In this document: positions 1-10,457 of the stretch, piece by piece
Layout: the number at the start of each line of letters is the position of its first letter
Position numbering within the stretch: position 1 is the first letter of the stretch
NCBI GenBank assembly: GCA_030015575.1
Contig: CM057344.1
Span: 592,914,410 to 592,978,409 of the forward strand
Source: Agapanthus africanus
Taxonomy: Eukaryota; Streptophyta; Magnoliopsida; Asparagales; Amaryllidaceae
Direction of reading: 5' to 3'
DNA: 64,000 nucleotides
Notes under the pieces: generated by a model
Databases searched by the model: none
The model's input: only the letters and a program-made list of their open reading frames with translations
Told to the model about the DNA's origin: nothing
Made by a program: the position numbers and the translations under genes

Positions 1-195
1 GATGTCATGGTTGCAAACAAGGTTAACACTAACTAACCCTCACATTAACATGCACGTGTGAGTGCAAGATAAAATAATTAAACAATAAAATATTAATCAA
101 TTATTATAAAATGTGAGGAAACTGATTTGGTAAACTTTTCTCTAAAAATCCGCATTATCGCTTAAATAACACAAAACACATTCTAAGGTGTTACA
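1..195. other. Unassigned AT-rich flank left of the antisense PMD gene
   Basis: No open frame or motif is visible. The PMD coding frame becomes recognisable only at 196, directly after a sequence reading AAGGTGTTACA, so this stretch may be the end of another element that truncated the gene, or degraded intron. The Tat 3' LTR expected on this side is not recognisable within the window. Confidence 0.3.
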
Positions 196-3158
196 AACCC
201 GCACCGCTTCGCTCAACAGTCAGGTTATAATCAGGGTGTTCCTCTCGAGGCATTCTTAGCCGAGTCGGTCGTTACGGAAGAGGTTATTCGCAGCGCGCTG
301 CACCACTTTATGCGACTAAATACGGGGTCCAATTTTCTCATCAGTGAGCCGAGCTATGTGCCGAAAGCTTCGAATGCTTATGTGGCGTGGTACCAGCATG
401 TGACGGGTGCTATTATCAGGGAAGAAAGGCGATTATTGCTCGATCACAAGGATGCAGTCCCCGCTGGTAATCCATATGTCCCCTTAAAGCGACGGACTGC
501 CGTTCCTCATTCCTTGAGGGAAATTACTACAGCCGTAGTCCCTCGAGTCTTCCCTGAGAGGCCTCAATCTGATGTTCCTGTAACTGCGGTAGCCGTGGCA
601 TCCCCAGAATCTGGTGCTGGAATGAAAATCGGGACCCACTGCCCGAAAATGCCTGTCAAGCGCAAGCTCTTGTCATCGTCCACTGGTGTCCGCTCACAGA
701 AAAAGAAGAAGTCTCTATTTTCTGCTGATGTTATATTTGGCCAGGAGCCACATGCTCCCTACAGCGAGGGTTTGTGCGAATACGGTACCAACGAAGGTTT
801 ATTCGACACGCCTGCGACTGATACTGATCTGCAGGCTGCCCTCGCAGCTTCCGTGCGACAGGCTCGCGAGGAAGCAGCGTTGATCACTATCGCGAAGTCA
901 GGTATACTTCAGTTATATTCTTCCGCGTCTATCCCTTTCTCGTTATTATACTTTTACTAACGCTCTCTTTTTCAATAGGTATTTCTGTCGAAGGGGCTCT
1001 CGCGGCTTCACTCAGGACGTTCGAGGAGGAAGAGAGGCTCCACGCTTCTTTGGGTCTTGGTATAAGTCGCTTCATTACACCTTTATTCTTTTTATTCGTG
1101 CTCTGACCCTTTCTTTCACCTTATTGCAGGAACGACCTCAATTCAGGTTATTCCAAGTGCAGTACTGATCCCAAGTGGAGATGCAGCAAAACTTCTAGAG
1201 CCAGCTACTATGGCCATGGCCATTCCAAAGTCACCGCAGGAGGCTTTACTGAAGCAGCCGATGATGGACGCCGTAGCGGCTCCGGAGGTAGAGCTCGGTT
1301 CGGACGACGATGTCCCCCTGTCGGAAGTCTTAAGGAGGTCAATTCTCACTGCTCAGACTGACAGGAAGCGCAGGAAGTGCGTGACGAGGGAACACGATGC
1401 CGTTTTGGCCGCAGGTGCAGGCTCAAGCAGTATCCCGCCCGCTGACACTCCTTCGGCGGATGTTCCCTCTGTCTTTTCCACCGCCTATAGACAAGTTGCA
1501 CGCACGACTCGGGAAGGAACTGAAAAGCTACTCCAAGGTAACGTAACGCCCAGTCTTTTATTCGAACCCGGTCCTCGAATTCTGACACACGCATTTTCTT
1601 TCACGCAGGGCCGAGTCCTGGCGAAGGTATGGCAGGTGAAACGTTGACGATTACAGAGCCCGAAGTGGCTACTCTTTCTCGGGAATCTAGGACTATCCAG
1701 ACCGCTGCCCTTTCTCCCTGTGGCTCCTTGGTATCGGCGGGCATCGCAAGTGTTACGACGGCCCTCGTCGAGTCATGGGATGAAGCAATGGGTGCAGAAT
1801 CTATTCCCCCGAGAGAGAGTGATGAAGCCGTTACATCTAGTGACGCCTCCGTCGCGGATTTGGTCCATGATCTATCAGGTATTCCTTGGGTTGTTGTTTT
1901 TGAGTTTTTCAATCCTGTTCAGCCCTTCTGATGATATTTCGTTTGTCTTGAGCATAGGCGCGGTGAACCATGAGGCTATGCCGTCTGAAGAAGTGTCGCT
2001 GGTCGCTACTCTGACGGTCGCTGTCCCCTCGCCTTCTTCTGTGCCCCCTCAAATCTTAGAAGGTATGGGTTTCTCACTTATTTATTTTGCTGTGGATACA
2101 ATCCTCCTTGTATTGACTGTATATTGTCACAACTCTGCAGGAGTCCTTTTCGACCATTTATACCAGGTGTTAAACCCGCATTTTTCCTTTCAATCGGAAA
2201 TTGTTCTACCTTCTGGTATTAGTTAGTATATTCTTCAGCTAATGTTCTCCCTTTTTTTATGAATAGACTTATTGTTGCTAAGTCTACTTTATATTGATCA
2301 TAGCGTCACGGGTCGGAGGAGGAGACGAGAGAATAGCCGCGCCTCCGGTACTCCCCATTCTGCCGTCTGCCACAGCCGGTATAATAGAACCCATCCCTTA
2401 TGTGTTTTCTTTATCTTCCGAGTCGAAATTTGACCGTAAATCATTTTGCAGCAATTGCACCGGCTCCAGCTCCTTTTGTGTCTTGCATTCCAATGCCCGC
2501 AGGGCTCTTCGCTAAACGCATATCTTCCAGGGGCGCCACAAATAAACGACGAATGTTAAGTGAGTTTATCGAAGATCTCAATGATGAGGCCCTTACTTCT
2601 GCTACGGATTTTGCCGTTGAAGTCAATCCAATGCTGGCGACACTCGTGAACTTCCATGATGAAGATCTCGTCGGCTCTTGGGTTGATTATTGTAGAAAGA
2701 TCGAGACTTGCCTGCATGAGATTGAGCTCAAACGTCTCGCTCCTGGGGTGTTGGCCTCAAACTCCCAGCAGGCTGCGTGGGTCGAACATAGTGTTCCTTT
2801 CATTCGCCATTTTGAACAAGAGGCGGCCCTGAGATGAAAAGAACATGAGGCGGCCTCCAGCGAATCCGTCCGATTGCGTGCCTAGGTTGAAGCAAATGCT
2901 GCACGGTTAAAAGCTATTTTCGACAACCTCTAGCGATGTATTTCAGACGGGTTGACGTTAAGGAGGATGCTCGACATCACCGAGCCGGTCACGCAGGACT
3001 GTGAAACTGCCATGCTAGAAACTAATGAAAAGCTTTCATCCTGTTTGCGGCAACGGACTCAAATTGAAGCAGAATTGGCCACAATAGCTGACCACGAGAA
3101 AGGATTGAGAGGAGCGCGCGAGCGGCTTGTCAATTTGTTGGAGACGCCTCCTCCTTAA
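196..3158 (+). pseudogene. Antisense plant mobile domain (PMD) gene of the Tat element, 3' part, spliced and decayed
   Basis: This is the C-terminal part of a PMD (aminotransferase-like, transposon-associated) protein, read antisense to the surrounding Tat element. The first codons give NPHRFAQQSGYNQGVP, close to the NPHRVA-QFG-DQ-VP motif of the family, then a YVPKASNAYVAWYQ segment. Exons inferred by GT..AG and frame are 196-901, 979-1059, 1130-1537, 1609-1878, 1958-2062, 2141-about 2165, 2304-2378 and 2452-3158. Introns 1-5 and 7 split a Gly-type codon after its first base (phase 1); intron 6 is the least certain. Residues around 820-890 and 985-1040 (DLQAALAASVRQA and VEGALAASLRTFEEEE) resemble ubiquitin-interacting motifs. 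The middle is Ser/Pro-rich and the last exon is charged and helical, probably coiled coil. In-frame stops at 2835, 2883 and 2931 and the missing 5' end make it a pseudogene. Antisense extra ORFs downstream of pol are known in Tat elements. Confidence 0.7.
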
Positions 3159-3399
3159 TAACTGTCATTGTACCTTTTTCTTGTACCAACTGTAAACTTG
3201 TGATTCATGAATAACGTGTATTCATTCTGATTCCTTTATGAAATGTATCTTATATTCACTTGAATTTATGAATAAAAGACATTTTATTTCATATTGGCAT
3301 GTAACTTTGGAAAATGTGGCCTGTAGATAGTCCATCTTGACCTCCTTGCAGGGCAGCGATGGCTTAGGAAATAGGTTTGGATCTGTCGCCTAAAACTTT

Positions 3400-3850
3400 T
3401 CAATTTTATGAGCTGTGAGAGTCTCATAAAGAATTTTCTCCCTTCGAGTCGAGAGGATCCCATAGATATATTTTCTCCTTAGGAGTCGTGAGGACTTCTA
3501 AGTGCGTTTTCTCTTGAGAGTCGTAAGGATCTCATAAGAGAATTCCCCCCTTACGAGTCGAGAGGACTCGTAAGTGGGTTTTTTTCCTCTTTGTCGATAT
3601 TCGACTTTGGAGAATATGGCCCGTGGATAGTATACAATAGTCCATCTTGGACCTACTTGCAGGGCCACAGTACTTAGGAAATAGGTTGATATCCCCGTTG
3701 CCTAAGGCTTTCCACCTTCATAATCCGTGAGGGTTTCATGAAGATGTTTTTCCCTACGAGTCGAGACGAGTCGAGAAGTTCTCACAGGAATATGTTTTCC
3801 TTACGAGTCGAGACAAATCGAGAAGTTCTCTCAAGAATGTCCTAACGTCA
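3400..3850. repeat. Hairpin array, block 1
   Basis: A run of short inverted repeats with a near-constant centre (GAGTC-GWRAG-GAYTC) and differing outer arms. The best is 3,550-3,574, where CTTACGAGTC and GACTCGTAAG form perfect 10-bp arms around the loop GAGAG. Others start near 3,407, 3,444, 3,478, 3,510 and 3,718. Arm sequences differ but stay largely self-complementary. Confidence 0.75.
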
Positions 3851-4261
3851 CAGTTAACCTCTGTTCTTTATGACAGAAGTCCGTTAGGGTCTGTGGTACT
3901 AGGGTTTTGGCCCGTCATACCGTTGCGTTGGCTGATGCATTCCCCGATACGCAATCTTGCTGTTCGAGTAGCCCCGCGACTGTCGTATCTCTGATCCCTT
4001 CGGGGCTGGACAAGACGTCTTCAAGCAATCTCCCAGGTCATATTATCGTCGGGAGAGCAAGCGTTAGGGATTTTCCATGTCGCTTTTTACTTGAGGTTAG
4101 GCTCAATTTGGGAGCCCCGACGAGTCATGACCACTCCGCTCTGGTGTGGGATGATCTCCGATAGTCTCTCAGGTTTTATTTGAGTTGTCGTTAAGACCCA
4201 GAAGCTAGGGATCTTTCTTTGCTTCATTTGTTGACATTGTGTCTGCTATATTGCGATGAAT

Positions 4262-4610
4262 GTCGAGGTTGTCTCTGGGTTGTCTGTGAACCGTCGAGGC
4301 TTGGAACTAGGGACTTTGCCATGGCTCCATTGTTTTGACCCTGGGGTCGGTTGTTGACGTTGCATCCGCAACCTGCTGGAGTGAGGAGGAACGCCGTCGT
4401 TGATCTCTAGGTTCTCTGTGAACCGTCGAGGCCTGGAACTAGGGACTTTGCCATGGCTCCTAGGTAGTCTCTAGGTTGTCGGTGAACCGTCAAGATTTGG
4501 AACTAGGGGCTTTGCCATTGCTCCGTTGTTTTGAACCTGGGGTCGGTTGTTAACGTTGCATCTGCATTCTGCTGGAGTTGAGAAGAAACGCCGTTGTGGA
4601 TCTCTAGGCT
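4262..4610. repeat. Tandem repeat with a GTGAACCGTC(G/A)AG core
   Basis: The core GTGAACCGTCGAGG...GGAACTAGGGACTTTGCCATGGCTCC occurs near 4,280, 4,411 and 4,471. A longer unit beginning TTGTTTTGACCCTGGGGTCGG occurs near 4,330 and 4,525. This is a higher-order direct repeat with a few differences per copy and no coding support. Confidence 0.7.
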
Positions 4611-4749
4611 GTAGATACTTCCGTCAAGACCTGGCTCTCCTTCTGATGGAGTCTGATGGGAAAATGTGGTTCCCTTTTTGTCTGTGCCCATGGATTGTAT
4701 ACAGGGGTCGATGTGGACTCACCTGCAGGGAAAAAGTTTCATCATTTTT

Positions 4750-5070
4750 TTATTTCTTTCCGCGATTCTCTATCATTTCAGCTTTTTTATATCGCGAAAG
4801 TCGCGATCACCAAATCATTTCGACTCTTTATCGCGGTGCCCAATCATTTCGGCTATTATTTTCTTTTTACTCGCTGCTTTTTATTGCGAGTTGCCCAAAC
4901 ATTTCGGCTGTTTTTTCTTTTTACTTGCTGTTTTTTATTGCGAGTTGCCCAAACATTTCGGCTATTTTTATATGCATATATTTTACTCGCTGATTTTTAT
5001 TGGGAGTTGCCCCATCATTTCGGCTATTTCATATGCATTTTTTTGTCTCGCTGATTTTTGTTGCGAGTAT
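4750..5070. repeat. Tandem repeat of about 60-70 bp with core CATTTCGGCTATT
   Basis: About five units each hold a core like CATTTCGGCT, a T-rich stretch, TACTCGCTG, TTTTTATTGCGAGTTGCCC. Copies near 4,845, 4,897, 4,950 and 5,016 are clearest. The three overlapping open frames here simply translate this repeat and are not treated as genes. Confidence 0.75.
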
Positions 5071-5087
5071 GAAACTTGAGATCTGAT

Positions 5088-5242
5088 ACCAATCTTAGCA
5101 TCAACATCGCTGCAATTGGAATATTGCCAGGTGCGAATCATCATTTGCCGTGAAAGGACTTAGAATCTGATTCCAATTTAGGCATCAGCATCGCTACTAC
5201 TAGGATGTTGCCAGGAGCGAATCATCATTTGCCTTTGCAGAT
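5088..5242. repeat. Direct repeat of about 77 bp, two copies
   Basis: Both copies contain ATCTGATNCCAAT, AGCATCRNCATCGCT, TTGCCAGGNGCGAATC and ATCATTTGCC in the same order, the first at about 5,090-5,160 and the second at about 5,166-5,242. Confidence 0.75.
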
Positions 5243-5279
5243 TTGAATAAATGAGACTTAGCAAACAGGGTTAAGGTCC

Positions 5280-5800
5280 TGCCGACTAAGGCTTTTTGCC
5301 TTTATGAGCCGTAAGGGTCTCATAAAGGTATTTCTCCCTACGAGTCGAGAGGATCCCGTAGGTGTATTTTCTCCTTAGGATTCGTGTGGATCCCCAAGTG
5401 TGTGTTCTCTTTTAAGTCATAAGGATCTCATAAGAGAATTTTCTTCTTATAAGTCGAGAGGACTTACAAGTGTCGTTCACCACATGAGGACTTGGTGATG
5501 GTACGTTTATTTGTGCCCGTGGATTTTATACAAGAGTCAATATTGGACCGCTTGTAGGGAAATTTGGGAAGTGTGATGGCTTAAGAACAGGTTCAGGTCC
5601 CTGTATCTTAAGGCTTTTGAATCCTATGAGCCGTGAGGGTCCCATAGAGGGGAAATCCTCCTTACGAATCGTGAGGATCTCGTAAGTGTAATTTCTTCTT
5701 AGGAATCGTGGTGATCCCTAAGTGTGTTGCTCCCCTGTGAGTCGTTAGGATCTCATGCAGGTGTTTTTTCCTCATAAGGTCGAGAGGACCTTGCAAGTGT
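5280..5800. repeat. Hairpin array, blocks 2 and 3
   Basis: Two further blocks of five hairpins each run from about 5,305 to 5,475 and from about 5,625 to 5,800, in the same order of hairpin types as block 1. Examples are CTACGAGTC..GATCCCGTAG, CTTACGAATC..GATCTCGTAAG and CTTAGGAATC..GATCCCTAAG. Where one arm changes relative to another block, the partner arm usually changes to match. Confidence 0.75.
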
Positions 5801-5810
5801 TTTTATTTTA

Positions 5811-6045
5811 ACGAGATTGTGCCCTTTCGGGTTTTCACAAACTCGTCGGTAGCCTTGCTGTTTTTACTCACGGAGCCCTTTCAGGTTTTCATCCGTGCCC
5901 ATTTCGCTTGTGGGCGTACCATTTTTTTAATAACGAGATTGCGCCCTTTCAGGTTTTCACAAACTCGCCGGCAACCCTGCTGTTTTTACTCACGGAGTCC
6001 TTTTCGGGTTTTCATCCATGCCCATTTTGTACCGCTTTTTTTTAC
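5811..6045. repeat. Direct repeat of about 125 bp, two copies
   Basis: Each unit starts AACGAGATTGYGCCCTTTC and holds TTTTCACAAACTCG, CTGTTTTTACTCACGGAG and TTTTCATCCRTGCCCATTT. The copies begin near 5,811 and 5,932. Confidence 0.8.
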
Positions 6046-6187
6046 CCCCTTGTTCGCCAATGGCACTTAGAGGGGACTTCGCCACCGGGGTAGCTACGTA
6101 GCCAGTGGGATTTGAGTGGCAGCTCTTGCCGTTGGGACTTATGGACTTGCATTCCATTATCGCCGCGCTTGAGGCGGCATATTTAGT

Positions 6188-6272
6188 TTAGGGACATCCC
6201 GGTCCGTTGTTAGTTTAGGGACATCTCAGTCCAGTGTTAGTTTAGGAACATCTCGGTCCATTGTTTGTTTCG
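6188..6272. repeat. 31-bp minisatellite, about three copies, related to the LTR minisatellite
   Basis: Three units of the form TTAGTTTAGGGACATCYCRGTCC. The same core (TTTAAGGACATTGCGGTCC type) is the unit of the minisatellite in the Tat-family LTRs at 34.4-34.7 kb (reverse strand) and near 39.41-39.47 kb. Confidence 0.75.
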
Positions 6273-6372
6273 AGGCGAAGTTTTGCCGGATACTACTTAT
6301 AGAGTTTAAACGCAGGAAGACAACGAGTGGACACGAGCGTCGTCATCTATCATTAACCTGAGCCGTGACTTG

Positions 6373-6558
6373 TCAAACGTAGTATTTCTTAAGGAACCAG
6401 CCGTTTATTGGCCGGAAGGGTCTTTCGCCATGCATATTCATGAGCAAGTAGGCCCCACCTTGGTAGACATTGTCTATGATGTACGGACCCTCATAGTTTG
6501 GCTCAAATTTCCCCCGCTTTGTACGGTTGGGGATCATAGGTCTTTTGACAACTAGCAC
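6373..6558 (-). pseudogene. pol: Tat integrase C-terminal segment
   Basis: About 60 codons carry the integrase C-terminal pattern of gypsy elements (KFEPNYEGPYIIDNVYQGGA, then FLKKYYV), which ends the polyprotein. It follows the integrase core on the same strand, with a short out-of-frame stretch (6,559-6,623) between them, so the polyprotein is broken here. The stop is followed by the hairpin-rich 3' noncoding region. Confidence 0.75.
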
Positions 6559-6623
6559 GAGTCGCCTTGGCAGAATGTTCTTAGTCTGGTTAGTCTTTCA
6601 TATGAGCGCGTCATCCTTGCTTT

Positions 6624-7332
6624 TTAAGCTTCCAGGTTTTGCTGCGCCATGAGGCGAGTTTCATCGAGGGCATCAAGCTCCTCGAGCCGAAGATGGACGT
6701 TTTCTTCATCCGTCAGCTCATATCGAACCGCCACTCGTAGAGAGGGTAGCTCTATCTCCAAGGGAAGTACCGCCTCCGTGCCGAATACCAACGCGAATGG
6801 CGTTGTATTCGTGGCCGTTTTGATTGTGGTTCGATACGCCCAGAGAGCTTCATGCAGTCTCTCGTGCCAGTCCCTTTTATTTCTGGACACTGTTTTCTTT
6901 ATGATCTTCGTCAAGGTCTTGTTGAAAGCCTCAGGTAGACCATTAGCTCGGGGATTATAGACCGAAGAGTATCTCCAATCTATATTATGCTGCTGTGCAA
7001 AGCGGCTGATCTTATGGCTCCTGTAGGCCGATCCATTATCCGAGATGATTCGTTGCGGAGTGCCAAACCGGTAGATGACATGTGTCCTGAAGAAATGAAG
7101 GATGTTCCTCTTCTTCACCTCCCTTAGCGGTATTACCTCTGCCTACTTAGAGAAGTAATCGGTTGTTGCCAGTATGAACCGATGTCCCTTGGACGATACT
7201 GGTTCGATAGGCCCGATTATATCAGTTCCCCATATTTCGAACGGCTAGCTAGCCAGTGTTGGGTGTAGCGGATTTGCATGTTGGTGGATGAAGTCCCCGT
7301 GAATTTAGCACGGGTGACACTGCTTCGCATTT
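6624..7332 (-). pseudogene. pol: Tat integrase: zinc-binding end and DDE core
   Basis: The integrase inserts element cDNA into the genome. Visible on the minus strand are the CHPC end of the HHCC domain near 7,320, the first catalytic Asp in GTDIIGPI, the second in RIISDNGSAY and the Glu in NGLPEAFNK, so the DDE triad is retained. In-frame stops interrupt it in the segment 7,119-7,320. Two fall where the family has Trp (before PFEIWG and before AEVIP) and one follows CHPC. It lies directly downstream of the second RNase H and upstream of the C-terminal segment. It is not functional as it stands. Confidence 0.85.
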
Positions 7333-8238
7333 TCAAGGCAGTCCTGGATCATTGTAGGCCAATAGTAACCCATTCTCTTGATCTTCAGCTTCATCTTCGG
7401 TCCGGCCTGATGAGAACCGCAAAGTCCGTCGTGAGTTTCTTGGACGGCCCCTTTTTGCTTCTTCTGGTCCCAGGCATCTCAGCCACAAACAGTCGAATGA
7501 TCTCTTATAAAGAGTATCATTGACGAAGGCGGAGGATAGGGCTCGCTTCATGAGCTGATGTCTTGACGACGTGTCTTCAGGTGTTCGATGGGATTTGAAG
7601 TAGTCTATGAAGACTTCTCTCCAGTCCTTGACCCTTTCTTCGTCTTCTATTTGGAGGACTGCTTTTCTGGTCACTTCTTTTCTTTCAGACGACTCCGGAG
7701 ATATTTCTGTTGGCGCGAGAATCTGGCGGCTCTGCACAATCACCCTTACGTCATTAAGGTTTTTGTCGGCCAGTTTTTTAGCGAGCTTGGCTAACGCATC
7801 CTCCGTGCTATTTTCCGCACGTGGTATGCTTTTTAGGATGTAGGAAGGGATTTGCATCAGCAGTTGCTGCAATCTTTCACCATACCTGATTAGTTCTGGC
7901 TTGCACGTCTGATAGTCACCATTTACTTGGCTAATGACCAGCTGGGAGTCTCCATATATGAGGATGTTTTCAATTCCCATGTCGACAGCAATCTCAAGAC
8001 CTGCTATCAAACCTTCGTACTCAGCCTCGTTGTTTGTTCTTGGTTCTGTCAATGAAAGGGCGAAACTCATTATCCCTCCTTGCGGGGTCACGAAAATAAG
8101 GCCCACCCCGACTTTAATCATGGGAGTGTTGTGTTTTCGCTTCTTCATGGAAGATGCTCCATCGAAGTAGAGTTCCCATCGGGCATTATTTCCTTCCTCC
8201 TCCCTATCGATTGCGTCGAACGCATGTTTATCTGGCAA
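7333..8238 (-). pseudogene. pol: Tat second (archaeal-type) RNase H and linker to integrase
   Basis: An open stretch of about 300 codons. Residues about 20-165 form an RNase H of archaeal type, with ELYFDGASS, the Glu in NNEAEY, the Asp in YGDSQLV and a C-terminal EDALA segment, so the catalytic acidic residues are present. This extra domain between the RT-RNase H and integrase is a hallmark of the Tat lineage; its role in the element is not settled. The remainder is a charged linker leading to the integrase zinc-binding region. The frame closes at 7,333, just before the CHPC motif read in another frame, so a frameshift is likely there. Confidence 0.85.
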
Positions 8239-8279
8239 TTCGCAATTTAAGGGAGAGTCGGCTGGTATTGGATATTTAG

Positions 8280-8589
8280 CAAGAAAGTCAGCGATGGCCT
8301 AGCCTTATACTGCCTTGAGGGGTCGATAGATTATCGAGAACTCCATCAAGAGGAGGGCTCATTTGGCAAGCCTTCCCGTTAGTATTGCTCTTGACATCAA
8401 ATATTTGAGAGGATCCACCTTTGATATGAGATGGACCTCATGCGCCAAGGCATAATGTCGAAGCTTCTTTATCGCGAAGATCAGTGCCAGGCAATACTTT
8501 TCGATAGGGGAGTAGTTGTTTTCTGCCCCTAGGTGAACTCGACTCAAATAGTAGAGAGCTCTCTCCTTTCCCTGATCGTTCTCCTGTGC
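8280..8589 (-). pseudogene. pol: Tat RT-associated RNase H segment
   Basis: The piece from 8,547 to 8,359 reads AENNYSPIEKYCLALIFAI and KVDPLKYLMSRAILTGRLAK, typical of the RNase H domain that follows gypsy RT. It degrades RNA template during reverse transcription. It is separated from the RT frame by a break near 8,590 and closes by a stop before 8,359. Short in-frame breaks on both sides show decay. Confidence 0.75.
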
Positions 8590-9431
8590 CTATTGCACGC
8601 CTAGAGAACCTTTAAGGGTTGTTGTGTACATGATGAGGGGCTTTCCCTTGACCGGAGCGGTCAGCACCGGCGGGTTCTGCAGATATTGCTTGATTTCGTC
8701 CAATGCACTTTGGCATTTACGATCCCAAACGAACGGGGTTCCCTTCTTCATTAGATGGCCGTAGGGGCGGCATTTGCCGGAGATGTTAGTTATGAACCGT
8801 CGGATATACGCGAGCTTTCCTTGGAGAGACCGCAGTTGCTTAAGAGTTCTTGGCGAGGGCATTTCCATAATCGCCTTGATCTTTGATGTTTCTACTTTGA
8901 TGCCTCGGTGTCGTACGATGAATCCTAGGAATTTTCCTGAGGAGACTCTAAACGCGCATTTCAGAGCGTTCATCTTCAGATTATATTTTCGAAGACGCTG
9001 GAACACTGTTTTCAAATGCTCCCAATGCTCCTCGTACGATTTGCTTTTCACCACAAGGTCGTCAATGTAGCATTCAACGATCTCATGGATGAGGTCATCA
9101 AAGATCTTTGTCATAGTCCTCTGATATGTAGCGCCTGTGTTCTTTAAGCCAAAGGGTATTACCTTATAGCAGAATATGCCTAGCGAGGTTCGGAAGGTGG
9201 TGTACTTTTGGTCTTCGGGATGCATTTTTAGTTGATTATAGCCTGAAGATCCGTCCATGAAGGAGAAGACCTCATGAGTGGACGTGTTATCTATCATCAG
9301 CTCGGTAACTGGTACGGGAAAGTCATCCTTTGGACAAGCTTTATTGAGGTCCCGAAAGTCCACGCAGATGCATACTGTCCTATTTTTCTTCCTTACTGGG
9401 ACAATGTTGGCGATCCAGTAAGGATATTTTT
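8590..9431 (-). pseudogene. pol: Tat reverse transcriptase, N-terminus missing
   Basis: RNA-dependent DNA polymerase of the Tat element. Recognisable blocks are YPYWIANIVPV, FRDLNKACPKDDFP, FSFMDGSSGYNQLKMHPED, FRTSLGIFCYKVIPFGLKN and the active site ECYIDDLVVKS, then the thumb region LGFIVRHRGI and connection residues. The YIDD box is intact. The first residues of the open frame (to 9,447) come from the end of the Copia-A LTR, whose boundary is at 9,431/9,432. The part of RT normally before the YPYWIAN block is found neither here nor at 30.15 kb, so it was deleted. Confidence 0.88.
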
Positions 9432-10457
9432 TGGGTTTCACTAGCACCTACTGTAGATATTGAAGTATCACACATGCCACTTTAAAAAAAATAAAGGTGC
9501 TAAGCAAACAAAGTAAGGATCTTTAACTAGAATACTAGGGTAACAACAAAAGTATCACATACAAAAACTATATTATCACTAAGTGAAAGAAATATAACCT
9601 TTTGTAGTCCTCTTTGTAGTGACTCCTAGGATCGTTGAGAGTTGAAGAAAGGTTGCAAGTAAGCTCCTTTGTCCACGATGATCTACCCGAAATCCACTTT
9701 GTCCAAGCTCCTAGCTCCACTTGATCAAAGAAGAAGATGAAGCTAAACACTTTAAACTAATTGGCTAGATTAGAGTAGAATGAAGAGATGGTTTGTTTTC
9801 TCTAATCAAAACCCATTTCTTTTTTATACCCTCACTCTATATGAAACTCAAGAGAGCTTGGAGAATGAGGAGGAAGAAGAAGGCAACTCAAGAGCTCAAG
9901 ATAATATGAAAGATAATGAATAATGAGAATAGAAAATAACATATATATTTTCTTGTTCTCATCACAAACCATGGTTACTCAATTTACATATTATTGCACA
10001 TGAGTTAAAAGGCAAAAGGAAAACTAATCCAAGGTTAAAAGGTAGGTGAAGTGTGGTCAACTTCAAGAAGAATGTAGAAAAATAACCATGGATTAATATT
10101 CTCTTTTTCTTTTTCTTTTAACTTAAATGCAAAGAATATATATAAATATAAGTTCCATGTGAGTATTGTATTGCCATCAAAGGTGAATCATCAACCATGA
10201 TACTTTGTATGCATGTATGTGTCCATGCACATCAACATGTGCATACATGCATGCATACACTTCATAAAAAGAAATGGGTTTAAGAAAGAAATTAAACTAA
10301 AAGTCAATTGTTAAATCAACACTTGATTTAACAAACCGGTCATATCAAATACGACCCGACCAATAGAAAAACGCCCGACTAAAATACGGTATCACATGCA
10401 CGTATTTAATTGGGTCCCAGTGCATGTCACATATGCACACCACATCGTTTTGCCTGG
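9432..10457 (-). repeat. Copia-A 3' LTR, 3' portion
   Basis: Starts TGGGTTTCACTAGCACC on the plus strand, identical in form to the copy at 29,493. A TATA-like box reading GGTATAAAAA on the minus strand lies at 9,821-9,830. Bases 10,453-10,457 (CCTGG) are the left target duplication of the Athila-like insertion. Matching sequence resumes at 17,567. Confidence 0.85.

Larger units (their letters stand above)
3159..6372. repeat. Tat 3' noncoding region: hairpin arrays and several tandem repeats
   Basis: This 3.2-kb spacer lies between the 3' end of the antisense PMD gene and the 3' end of Tat pol. It is built of successive repeat families described separately: hairpin blocks near 3.4-3.85, 5.28-5.48 and 5.62-5.80 kb, and tandem repeats at 4.26-4.61, 4.75-5.07, 5.09-5.24, 5.81-6.05 and 6.19-6.27 kb. 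A recurring lead sequence (GTGCCCGTGGATT, then ATTGGACC and CTTGYAGGG) precedes hairpin blocks near 3,300, 3,600, 4,680 and 5,510. The open frames at 4,547-5,079 and 5,819-6,093 are translations of the repeats, not genes. Confidence 0.7.

Noticed and set aside
4547-5079. Three overlapping open frames rich in Phe/Leu/Tyr with repeated peptide units
   Set aside because: They are translations of a 60-70 bp tandem repeat in three frames; no start context or domain.
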